28,807 nt of DNA from an uncultured Lachnospiraceae bacterium. Its GTDB lineage: Bacteria > Bacillota > Clostridia > Lachnospirales > Lachnospiraceae. A program made the position numbers and the translations under genes. The stretch is taken from assembly GCA_910588405.1 (NCBI GenBank), contig CAJUPT010000046.1, positions 1 through 28,807 of the forward strand. The letters run 5' to 3'. Under the pieces are notes generated by a model, which had not been told where the DNA came from, searched no databases, and saw only the letters and a list, made by a program, of their open reading frames with translations. Below are positions 21,807 through 28,807 of the stretch, in pieces (position 1 is the stretch's first letter; the number at the start of each line of letters is the position of its first letter).

Positions 21807-23054
21807 ATGGCGGGCAGCGTATACACGGTAGGCCAGGTCAACGGTTATATCAAGAACATGTTTACTCAGGACTTTGCCCTGCGGAATATTTATGTTAAGG
21901 GCGAAGTGTCTAATTGCAAATACCACAGTTCCGGCCATATTTATTTTACACTGAAGGACAGTTCGGGCGTGCTGTCCGCGGTGATGTTTGCCGGAAACCG
22001 GAAGGGCCTGCGGTTTCAGATGCGGGAAGGGCAGCAGGTGATTGCGGGAGGCTCTGTCAGCATTTATGAGCGGGACGGGAAGTATCAGCTCTATGCCAGG
22101 GAGATTACCCTTGACGGAGCCGGGGATTTGTTCCGCCAGTTTGAGGAATTGCGGGACCGGTTGATGGAAATGGGGATGTTTGCCCCGGAATACAAGCAGC
22201 CCATTCCCCGCTATGCCCGCCGGGTGGGCGTGGTGACGGCGTCTACGGGGGCGGCGATCCGGGATATTATGAATATTTCATATAGAAGGAATCCCTATGT
22301 GCAGCTGTATCTTTATCCGGCGCTGGTGCAGGGGGAGTATGCCCCGGCCAGTATCGTAAGAGGAATCGAGACGCTGGATGGGATGGGGCTTGACTGTATG
22401 ATCGTGGGAAGGGGCGGCGGGTCCATAGAGGATCTGTGGGCGTTTAACAGCGAGGAGGTGGCTTATGCCATTTTCCATGCCGGGACGCCGGTGATTTCGG
22501 CGGTGGGCCATGAGACGGATGTGACCATAGCCGACTATGTGGCGGACCTGCGGGCGCCCACCCCTTCGGCGGCGGCGGAGCTGGCGGTGTTCGATTACCG
22601 GCAGTTCGAGCAGGAGCTGGCCGGGTTCAGGCAGCGGCTTGTCAGAGGACAGGAGCAGTATATCCGCCGTTACCGGGACCGGACGGAGGCTTTTCGGCTG
22701 AAGCTGGCTTTATATAATCCCCAGTATCAGATCGCCCAGAAACGGCAGTATCTGTCGGAGCTTGAGGATCGGATCAGACGGGGGATGGAGCAGCGGATTC
22801 TTTCCTGCCGCCACAGGCTCGGTTTACAGGCCGCAAGGCTGGAAGGGCAGTCGCCTTTGAAAAAGCTGGGCGGCGGGTATGTGTATGCCCGGGACCGGAA
22901 AGGCGAGGCGCTGGTTTCCGTGGAGCAGGTGACGGAGGGAGATGGGCTGACGATTCTGATGCGTGACGGAAGAATCGAGGCGAAAGTGGAAAAAAAGATA
23001 CCGGATGACATATGCGGGGAAGAACGGATGGGCAAAGCTGCGTCAGGGCGGTAA
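21807..23054 (+). CDS. xseA: Exodeoxyribonuclease VII large subunit
   Basis: A 415-residue subunit of the single-strand exonuclease XseAB. An N-terminal OB fold (YTVGQVNGYIKNMF, VKGEVSN, YFTLKDSSGVLSAVMF) is followed by the catalytic domain (RRVGVVTASTGAAIRDIMNI, GRGGGSIEDLWAFN, SAVGHETDVTIADYVADLRA then PTPSAAAELA) and a coiled-coil C-terminus. The length is slightly short for the family but nothing conserved is missing. It overlaps no neighbour; xseB follows after 159 bases. Confidence 0.96.
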   Translation: MAGSVYTVGQVNGYIKNMFTQDFALRNIYVKGEVSNCKYHSSGHIYFTLKDSSGVLSAVMFAGNRKGLRFQMREGQQVIAGGSVSIYERDGKYQLYAREITLDGAGDLFRQFEELRDRLMEMGMFAPEYKQPIPRYARRVGVVTASTGAAIRDIMNISYRRNPYVQLYLYPALVQGEYAPASIVRGIETLDGMGLDCMIVGRGGGSIEDLWAFNSEEVAYAIFHAGTPVISAVGHETDVTIADYVADLRAPTPSAAAELAVFDYRQFEQELAGFRQRLVRGQEQYIRRYRDRTEAFRLKLALYNPQYQIAQKRQYLSELEDRIRRGMEQRILSCRHRLGLQAARLEGQSPLKKLGGGYVYARDRKGEALVSVEQVTEGDGLTILMRDGRIEAKVEKKIPDDICGEERMGKAASGR

Positions 23055-23161
23055 AACATTGCCGGAACGACTTGCCGCAGGAAAAGCGGGATTGGAAGCC
23101 GGTTGATTTGACGGAAGGTTCCGATCGGATGGAGCGGCAGGTCTGACATCCAAAGACAGGC

Positions 23162-23199
23162 CGGATTCGGTGAAAAGAAGCGAATCGGATTCGGTGAAA
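23162..23199 (+). repeat. Short direct repeat carrying the xseB ribosome binding site
   Basis: CGGATTCGGTGAAA occurs at 23162-23175 and 23186-23199, a 24-bp period. After the first copy comes AGAAG, after the second GGAGG, which is the xseB Shine-Dalgarno. It looks like a small tandem duplication in the xseA-xseB spacer. The rest of that spacer (23055-23161) shows nothing recognisable. Confidence 0.5.
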
Positions 23200-23213
23200 G
23201 GAGGCGGACAGTC

Positions 23214-23480
23214 ATGAAAGAGACGGAGATTGATATTCAGGTTGCGCATAGAAGCGGTGGGAATGAGGGTCCGGAACAGGATCAGCTGACCATCGAGGAA
23301 GCCTTTTCACAGCTGGAACAGCTGGTGGCCCGGCTGGAAGGGGGAGAAGCTTCGCTGGAACAGTCTTTCTCGCTGTACCAGGAGGGAATGAAGCTGGCGC
23401 AGCTGTGCGGACAGAAGATCGACGGAATCGAAAAACAGCTGATAATGGTGGACGAAAGTGAGGAAACCAATGGATTCTAA
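23214..23480 (+). CDS. xseB: Exodeoxyribonuclease VII small subunit
   Basis: An 88-residue helical partner of XseA. The core TIEEAFSQLEQLVARLEGGE followed by ASLEQSFSLYQEGMKLAQLC is the full XseB signature. The first 22 residues are an extra variable lead. AAAGGAGG precedes ATG 23214 at normal distance. Its end overlaps the ispA start by 11 bases. Confidence 0.93.
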   Translation: MKETEIDIQVAHRSGGNEGPEQDQLTIEEAFSQLEQLVARLEGGEASLEQSFSLYQEGMKLAQLCGQKIDGIEKQLIMVDESEETNGF

Positions 23481-24393
23481 TATACAAAACGGGGCCGAGG
23501 GAGGAATGGACTGGCAGCGCAGGCTGCAGGAAAGGCTGGGGGAGACGGAAGATGTCGTAACCCGGTGGCTGCCGGAGGAGACGGGGCACCAGAAGCTGAT
23601 TTTCCAGGCCATGAATTACAGTGTGCTGGCGGGAGGAAAACGGCTCCGCCCCATGCTGATGAAAGAGGTTTACCGGCTGTTTGGCGGGCAGGGGCGGGAG
23701 ATCGAGCCGTTTATGGCCGCGATCGAGATGATTCACACATCCTCCCTGGTGCATGACGACCTGCCGGCCATGGATGCCGACGAATACCGCCGGGGAAAAA
23801 AAACCACCTGGGTGGTATACGGGGAGGATATGGCGATTCTGGCAGGGGACGCTCTGATGATTTACGCCTTTGAGGTGGCTGCAAAAGCTTTTGGCCTGAC
23901 GGAGCATCCGATGCGGGTGGGAAAGGCCGTGGGGCTTCTGGCCGAGAAGACCGGCATATATGGTATGATCGGCGGGCAGACGGTGGATGTGGAGCTGACC
24001 GGGCGGCCGATGACGAAGGAACAGCTGGATTTTGTATACGAGCTGAAAACGGGCGCTCTTTTAGAGGCATCCATGCTGATCGGTGCAGTTCTGGCCGGCG
24101 CCGGCGAGGAAGAGCAGCAAAAGGTGGAGCAGATGGCCCGGGCCGTAGGCATGGCGTTTCAGATTCAGGATGATATCCTGGACGTGACAGGGGATGAACA
24201 GGTAACCGGAAAGCCGGTGGGCAGCGATGAGAAAAACAGCAAGACCACGTATGTGACGTTTCAAGGACTGGAGGGCGCGAAAGCGCTGGTGGAGGCGTAT
24301 TCCCGGCAGGCCATCGAAATTCTCGATGGATTTCCGGCGGAAAATCCCTTTTTGCGGCAGCTGATTCTCTCTCTGATCAACCGGAAAAATTGA
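23470..24393 (+). CDS. ispA: Farnesyl/geranylgeranyl diphosphate synthase-type polyprenyl synthetase
   Basis: A 307-residue prenyl transferase that condenses IPP with allylic diphosphates. The first aspartate-rich motif DDLPAMD is at residues 96-102 and the second, DDILD, at 234-238; GGKRLRP at 55-61 binds the diphosphate. ATG 23470 is chosen because GTGAGG lies just upstream; GTG 23458 and ATG 23506 are alternatives. Position between xseB and dxs is the usual arrangement, supplying prenyl chains for undecaprenyl and quinone-like lipids from the MEP pathway. Confidence 0.94.
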   Translation: MDSNIQNGAEGGMDWQRRLQERLGETEDVVTRWLPEETGHQKLIFQAMNYSVLAGGKRLRPMLMKEVYRLFGGQGREIEPFMAAIEMIHTSSLVHDDLPAMDADEYRRGKKTTWVVYGEDMAILAGDALMIYAFEVAAKAFGLTEHPMRVGKAVGLLAEKTGIYGMIGGQTVDVELTGRPMTKEQLDFVYELKTGALLEASMLIGAVLAGAGEEEQQKVEQMARAVGMAFQIQDDILDVTGDEQVTGKPVGSDEKNSKTTYVTFQGLEGAKALVEAYSRQAIEILDGFPAENPFLRQLILSLINRKN

Positions 24394-24451
24394 TAAAGGG
24401 CTGTATGGCAGCAGGGAAAAACAGGCTGCGGCAGTCAAAAGGACAATGCGT

Positions 24452-26410
24452 ATGACGATGCTTGAACGTATCAGGAAACCAGGGGATATCAAAAAACTGA
24501 AAAAAAAGGATTACGAACGGCTGGCCCAGGAAATCCGGAATTTTCTCATCGAGAAAATCAGCGTTACCGGAGGCCATCTGGCTTCCAATCTGGGCGTGGT
24601 GGAGCTGACGATGGCGCTGCATCTGGCTTTTGACCCGCCGAAGGACCGGATTGTTTGGGACGTGGGACATCAGGCTTATACCCATAAGCTTTTGACCGGC
24701 AGAAAGGACGATTTTGATGAGCTCAGAACCTATGGGGGAATGAGCGGATTTCCGAAGAGGCGGGAGAGCGACTGTGACGCTTTTGATACCGGCCACAGTT
24801 CTACTTCGATTTCGGCAGGGCTGGGTCTGGTGGAGGCCAGAGACCTGGCGGGAGAGGATTATGCGGTAATCTCCGTAATCGGAGATGGTGCTCTGACCGG
24901 CGGCATGGCCTATGAGGCGCTGAACAATGCGTCGCGGCTGAAAACGAATTTTATCATTATTCTAAATGACAATAATATGTCGATTTCCGAGAATATCGGC
25001 GGCATTTCAAAGCATTTGAATTCCATTCGGTCGGCGATTCCCTATAATAAGCTGAAACAGTCCACGGAATCCACGCTGAGCAAGGTTCCGGTGGTGGGGG
25101 ACAGCCTGATCCGGCAGATCGTAAAGACGAAGAGCCTGATTAAGCAGGTGTTTTTGCCGGGCATGCTGTTTGAGAATATGGGGATTACCTACTGGGGGCC
25201 TTTGGACGGGCATAATATCGAGGGGCTGTCCAGAGTGCTTCACGAGGCCCGGCATATTCGGCGGGCAGTGGTGATTCATGTGCTGACCCAAAAAGGAAGG
25301 GGGTATGGGCCGGCAGAGGAAAATCCTGCCCGCTTCCACGGGGTGGAGCCCTTTGAAATTTCCACAGGACTGCCGAAAAAGAAAAAGGAGGGGGAGTCCT
25401 ATACGGATATCGCCGGGAAAACACTGGTAGAACTGGGCGGGAAATATCCGTCTATGGTGGCTGTTACGGCGGCCATGCCGGACGGGACGGGGCTGACGCC
25501 TTTTTCCCAAGCATACCCGGATCGATTTTTTGATGTGGGGATTGCCGAAGCCCACGCTGTGACCTTTGCCGCCGGTATGGCGGCCGGAGGGCTGAAACCG
25601 GTGGTGGCGGTTTATTCTTCCTTTTTACAGAGGGCTTATGACCAGATTTTGCATGATGTCTGTATCCAGGAGCTGCCGGTGGTATTTGCCGTAGACCGGG
25701 CCGGACTGGTGGGCAGCGACGGGGAGACCCATCAGGGAATTTTTGATCTCTCCTTTTTGTCTTCCATACCGAATATGAGTGTGATCGCTCCGAAAAACGG
25801 ATGGGAGCTGCAGGCGGCGTTCCGATATGCCATGGACTATGAAGGTCCCATCGCCATCCGCTATCCAAGAGGACAGGCTTTTATGGGGCTGAAAGCGTAT
25901 CAGGCGCCCTTTGTCCATGGGAAAAGCGAGGTGCTGTTCCGGGGCGGAGAGGTGGCCCTGCTGGCGGTGGGCAGCATGGTGGAGACGGCCTGTCAGGTGA
26001 GAGAGCTGCTGCTGGAAAAGGGCATTAACGCTTCCGTGGTAAATGTCAGGTTCGTCAAGCCGCTGGATACGGATATGCTGAATGATCTGGCCGTAGACCA
26101 TTCCCTTTATGTGACGATGGAGGAAAATGTGCTGCGGGGCGGTTTCGGGGAGGCTGTGGGACGGCATCTGAATCAGATGGAGATTTGGTCTCAGGGACAG
26201 TCCCGGATACGGACGCAGTGTCTGCCGGAAAACCAGGCGGGGCAGCGTCTACGGGTACAAAACCGGCCGGATTTGCTCTGCATTGGCATTCCGGATATGT
26301 ATGTGGAGCATGGCAACGTAGATATTTTGAAGCGGGAAGTGGGCATCGATCAGGACGGGGTATTTGAGAAGATTTGCCGGAGATTGCAGCTGAACGCTGA
26401 TGAGAGATGA
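24452..26410 (+). CDS. dxs: 1-Deoxy-D-xylulose-5-phosphate synthase
   Basis: The TPP-dependent first enzyme of the MEP isoprenoid pathway, joining pyruvate and glyceraldehyde 3-phosphate. Visible parts: GGHLASNLGVVELTMALHLA and DVGHQAYTHKLLTGR in the first domain, the TPP motif GDGALTGGMAYEALNNA, the transketolase pyrimidine domain (FFDVGIAEAHAVTFAAGMA) and the C-terminal domain (ENVLRGGFGEAVGRHL, then GIPDMYVEHG). At 652 residues it is a little long; a variable insertion of about 25 residues lies before LCIGIPD. ATG 24452 with AAAGGA eight bases upstream is preferred over ATG 24446. Downstream of ispA in one operon. Confidence 0.96.
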   Translation: MTMLERIRKPGDIKKLKKKDYERLAQEIRNFLIEKISVTGGHLASNLGVVELTMALHLAFDPPKDRIVWDVGHQAYTHKLLTGRKDDFDELRTYGGMSGFPKRRESDCDAFDTGHSSTSISAGLGLVEARDLAGEDYAVISVIGDGALTGGMAYEALNNASRLKTNFIIILNDNNMSISENIGGISKHLNSIRSAIPYNKLKQSTESTLSKVPVVGDSLIRQIVKTKSLIKQVFLPGMLFENMGITYWGPLDGHNIEGLSRVLHEARHIRRAVVIHVLTQKGRGYGPAEENPARFHGVEPFEISTGLPKKKKEGESYTDIAGKTLVELGGKYPSMVAVTAAMPDGTGLTPFSQAYPDRFFDVGIAEAHAVTFAAGMAAGGLKPVVAVYSSFLQRAYDQILHDVCIQELPVVFAVDRAGLVGSDGETHQGIFDLSFLSSIPNMSVIAPKNGWELQAAFRYAMDYEGPIAIRYPRGQAFMGLKAYQAPFVHGKSEVLFRGGEVALLAVGSMVETACQVRELLLEKGINASVVNVRFVKPLDTDMLNDLAVDHSLYVTMEENVLRGGFGEAVGRHLNQMEIWSQGQSRIRTQCLPENQAGQRLRVQNRPDLLCIGIPDMYVEHGNVDILKREVGIDQDGVFEKICRRLQLNADER

Positions 26411-26464
26411 TGCGAAAGATCGGGAAGTATGCTACGGTAGCGGATTGGTCGGAAAGAGGAACGC

Positions 26465-27286
26465 ATGAAAGAACGTTTGGATGTGCTGATGGTTAGTCTT
26501 GGGCTGGCCCAGTCCAGAGAAAAGGCCAAAGCCATGATTATGGCGGGCAGCGTCTATGTCAACGGACAGAAAGAAGATAAAGCCGGGACAGCTTTTGATC
26601 CCGCGAAGGCGGATATTCAGGTAAAGGGGCATACCCTTCCTTATGTCAGCCGGGGCGGTCTGAAGCTGGAAAAGGCGGTGAGGGAATTTGACATTTCCCT
26701 GAAAGGAATGACCTGTATGGACGTGGGCGCCTCCACCGGCGGCTTTACGGACTGTATGCTGCAAAACGGCGCCGTCAGAGTTTACGCGGTGGATGTGGGC
26801 AGAGGGCAGCTGGACTGGAAGCTCCGCCAGGATGAACGGGTAGTCTGTATGGAGAAGACCAATATTCGGTATGTGGAGCCTTCCATGATACAGGATGTAT
26901 TGGATTTTGTATCCATCGACGTTTCCTTTATTTCTCTCACAAAGGTGCTGGGTCCGGTAAAACGGCTGTTAAGAGAGGGCGGCCGGATTGTCTGCCTGAT
27001 CAAGCCCCAGTTTGAGGCAGGGAAGGAGAAGGTGGGCAAAAAGGGCGTGGTCCGGGATCAGAAGGTACATCGGGAAGTCATCCGGTCGGTGATGGACCAT
27101 GGGGTTTCGATTGGACTGGAGCTTTTGGATTTATCTTATTCTCCGATTAAGGGGCCGGAGGGGAATATCGAATATTTGCTGTATCTGAAAAACAGCGGCT
27201 GCGGCGATGGGGAAGCTTACGGACATATGCCCGATATCGCCGCTGTGGTCCAGGCAGCTCATGACAGTCTATCAGGAGGACAGTGA
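26465..27286 (+). CDS. tlyA: TlyA-family rRNA (cytidine-2'-O)-methyltransferase
   Basis: A 273-residue protein with an N-terminal S4 RNA-binding domain (residues 1-60, RLDVLMVSLGLAQSREKAKA, then IMAGSVYVNG) and an FtsJ-like methyltransferase domain. The SAM motif DVGASTGGFTD is at residues 86-96, and DFVSIDVSFISLTKVL and CLIKPQFEAG follow. Homologues methylate 16S and 23S rRNA; some act as haemolysins by annotation only. AGAGGA precedes ATG 26465 at normal distance. nadK starts three bases after its stop. Confidence 0.95.
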   Translation: MKERLDVLMVSLGLAQSREKAKAMIMAGSVYVNGQKEDKAGTAFDPAKADIQVKGHTLPYVSRGGLKLEKAVREFDISLKGMTCMDVGASTGGFTDCMLQNGAVRVYAVDVGRGQLDWKLRQDERVVCMEKTNIRYVEPSMIQDVLDFVSIDVSFISLTKVLGPVKRLLREGGRIVCLIKPQFEAGKEKVGKKGVVRDQKVHREVIRSVMDHGVSIGLELLDLSYSPIKGPEGNIEYLLYLKNSGCGDGEAYGHMPDIAAVVQAAHDSLSGGQ

Positions 27287-27289
27287 CCG

Positions 27290-28144
27290 ATGGATCATTT
27301 TTATCTGATTGCCAATATGACAAAAGACCCGGGATTGAAAACGGCCCGGATGATTCAGGAGTTTCTGGAGAAAAAGGGGAAAATCTGCCGGCTGCGGGAG
27401 CAGGAGGGGACGGGGGAGGGCAGCTCATATACCAGCGAATGCTGGGTGCCCGACGATACGGAGTGTATTCTGGTGCTGGGCGGCGACGGCACGCTGATTC
27501 AGGCGGCCAGGGATCTGGTACATAAGCAGATTCCCATCTATGGAATCAATATGGGCACGCTGGGATATCTGACGGAGGTGGACCATACTTCCTTTGCGGG
27601 GGCGCTGGAAAAAATTGTGGCCGGGGAGTATTTCGTGGAAGAACGGATGATGTTAAAAGGGCAGCTGTTCGGGCCGGAAGGGCTCATCTGTTCGGACCGG
27701 GCGCTGAATGATATCGTTATCACAAGAAAAGGGTCCATCCGGGTGGTGCGGTTTAATATTTATGTAAACGGGGAATTTCTGAACCGCTATACGGCGGACG
27801 GAATTCTGATTTCCACGCCGACGGGCTCTACCGCATATAATCTGTCGGCCGGGGGGCCGCTGGCGGAGCCGAACGCGTCGATTATGATCTTGACGCCGAT
27901 CTCCCCCCATACGCTGAATAACCGAAGCATAGTGCTGCCTGCGGACGCAAGGATTACGGTGGAGGCTGCTGACGGCTACGACGAAAAGAGCGGGGAATGT
28001 ATCGCGTCCTTCGACGGGGCGGAAAGCGGTTCATTAAAACCGGGGGAGCGGCTGGAAATCAATAAATCTTCTTATACGACCAAGATTTTGAGAACCAGCA
28101 AGGTGAGCTTTTTGGAGATTTTGAGAAGGAAGCTGTCGGGATAA
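27290..28144 (+). CDS. nadK: NAD(+)/NADH kinase
   Basis: A 284-residue NAD kinase making NADP. The GGDGT motif is at residues 64-68, followed by GINMGTLGYLTEV and the substrate segment STPTGSTAYNLSAGGPLAEP. Length and motifs are normal for the family. AGGAGG lies about ten bases before ATG 27290, within the end of tlyA. Confidence 0.96.
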   Translation: MDHFYLIANMTKDPGLKTARMIQEFLEKKGKICRLREQEGTGEGSSYTSECWVPDDTECILVLGGDGTLIQAARDLVHKQIPIYGINMGTLGYLTEVDHTSFAGALEKIVAGEYFVEERMMLKGQLFGPEGLICSDRALNDIVITRKGSIRVVRFNIYVNGEFLNRYTADGILISTPTGSTAYNLSAGGPLAEPNASIMILTPISPHTLNNRSIVLPADARITVEAADGYDEKSGECIASFDGAESGSLKPGERLEINKSSYTTKILRTSKVSFLEILRRKLSG

Positions 28145-28259
28145 GGGTGAGCGGGACAGTATCCGAAGAAAAACAGGACGTTTTAAGCTTCCGGAGGCTG
28201 CAAAAAAATGATTGGAACGAAAAAAGTAATATTGTGTAAGAAACGTTAAAAGGAGCAGG

Positions 28260-28712
28260 ATGAAAACAGAACGGCACAGTAAAATTGTGGAATTGATCGG
28301 AAAGTATGATATTGAAACCCAGGAGGATCTGGCCGACCGTTTGAATCAGGAAGGGTTTAACGTGACCCAGGCCACGGTGTCCAGGGATATCCGGGAGCTG
28401 AAGCTGTCGAAAATTTCCAACGGAAAGGGACAGCAGAAATATGCGGTGATGAAAAATCCGGGGAATACTTCCAGTGAAAAATATGTGAGAATATTAAAGG
28501 ACGGATTTATTTCCATGGATATGGCTCAGAATATCCTGGTGATCAAGACCGGCGCCGGACTAGCCATGGCGGCGGCGGCAGCGCTGGACGCCCTGCATTT
28601 CCAGGAGCTGGTAGGCTGCATCGCCGGAGATGACACGATTATGTGCGCCGTGCGTTCTGTGGACGATACCATTATCTTAATGGAAAAACTGAGAAGGATG
28701 CTGCATGAATAA
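28260..28712 (+). CDS. argR: Arginine repressor ArgR
   Basis: A 150-residue hexameric repressor/activator of arginine metabolism. The N-terminal winged helix reads KIVELIGKYDIETQEDLADR, then FNVTQATVSRDIRELKLSKI, and the C-terminal arginine-binding domain has GCIAGDDTIMCAV. AGGAGC precedes ATG 28260. It follows nadK after 115 bases that show no clear ARG box or terminator. In many Clostridia recN comes next, but here the repeat element begins instead. Confidence 0.96.
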   Translation: MKTERHSKIVELIGKYDIETQEDLADRLNQEGFNVTQATVSRDIRELKLSKISNGKGQQKYAVMKNPGNTSSEKYVRILKDGFISMDMAQNILVIKTGAGLAMAAAAALDALHFQELVGCIAGDDTIMCAVRSVDDTIILMEKLRRMLHE

Positions 28713-28807
28713 AAATGTTCCGTGGGCAGGTAAGGGTGTAGCGGAACTTAAAAAAACAGCAACGGACCGTACAAGCCCCGGGAGGATTTACAGACACATT
28801 AGTGGCT
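28705..28807 (+). other. Open frame overlapping the argR end and running off the window
   Basis: ATG 28705 overlaps the argR stop (ATGAATAA) and opens at least 34 codons (MNKNVPWAGKGVAELKKTAT and on) through repeat copy 3 to the window edge. No family is recognised and recN, the usual neighbour, does not start like this. It may be a chance frame through the repeat. Confidence 0.2.
28750..28807 (+). repeat. Structured intergenic repeat, copy 3 (cut by window edge)
   Basis: AAAAAACAGCAACGGACCG matches the lead of copies 1 and 2, then ACAAGCCCCGGGAGG. The window ends in ATTAGTGGCT, the position where copies 1 and 2 have TAGTAAGCGGCT, the 5' arm of hairpin 1 and start of its loop. Just upstream is GTAGCGGAACTT, a relative of the tail motif. 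Its continuation cannot be seen. Confidence 0.6.

Overview
The window looks like chromosomal DNA of a gut-type Clostridia, most likely Lachnospiraceae. The basis is the gene order asp23, nusB, xseA, xseB, ispA, dxs, tlyA, nadK, argR at the right end, strong AGGAGG-type ribosome binding sites, mid-range GC and the low-GC Gram-positive style of the proteins. The family is inferred from gene order and protein style, not from a search.

Layout. 1-375 is intergenic: a strong hairpin that could be the end of an IS200/IS605-type element, then a promoter. 376-6830 is a polyamine-uptake operon: XRE-cupin regulator, potA, potB, potC, potD, then an unusual large protein with an N-terminal GNAT-like domain and a C-terminal membrane anchor. 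6808-7852 holds a structured repeat, a ThiT-like ECF substrate-binding membrane protein and a remnant of a RelE-like toxin. 8062-12671 (minus strand) holds a PucR-family regulator, a DUF917 (S-methyl-thiohydantoin desulfurase-like) protein and a HyuA-type hydantoinase/oxoprolinase; the last two are coupled by a TAATG stop/start overlap. 12672-19315 (plus strand) is an apparent methyltransferase locus: an AT-rich promoter with palindromic operators, two tiny leader ORFs, a second copy of the structured repeat, a UroD-type (MtaA/MtbA-like) methyltransferase, a degenerate 19-bp tandem repeat array, a BCCT transporter, an MFS transporter, a non-pyrrolysine MttB-family methyltransferase and a terminator. 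A TetR gene follows. 20223-20821 is a toxin-antitoxin pair (UPF0175 / DUF3368 PIN) whose toxin is cut off, with the asp23 promoter lying inside its altered tail. 20859-28712 is the conserved housekeeping block. A third copy of the structured repeat begins at 28750 and runs off the window.

How the parts may work together (inference). The central region reads as a catabolic island for a methylated, probably quaternary or ring-containing nitrogen compound: BCCT and MFS import it, MttB and the UroD-like protein move methyl groups through a corrinoid protein that is not encoded here, and the DUF917/HyuA pair opens or desulfurises a hydantoin-type ring. No substrate can be assigned from sequence alone.

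The most unusual non-coding signals are the multi-copy element with two hairpins that carry nearly the same 11-nt loop on different stems, the recurring GCGGAACT-type sequence just before ribosome binding sites, and the 19-bp tandem array.
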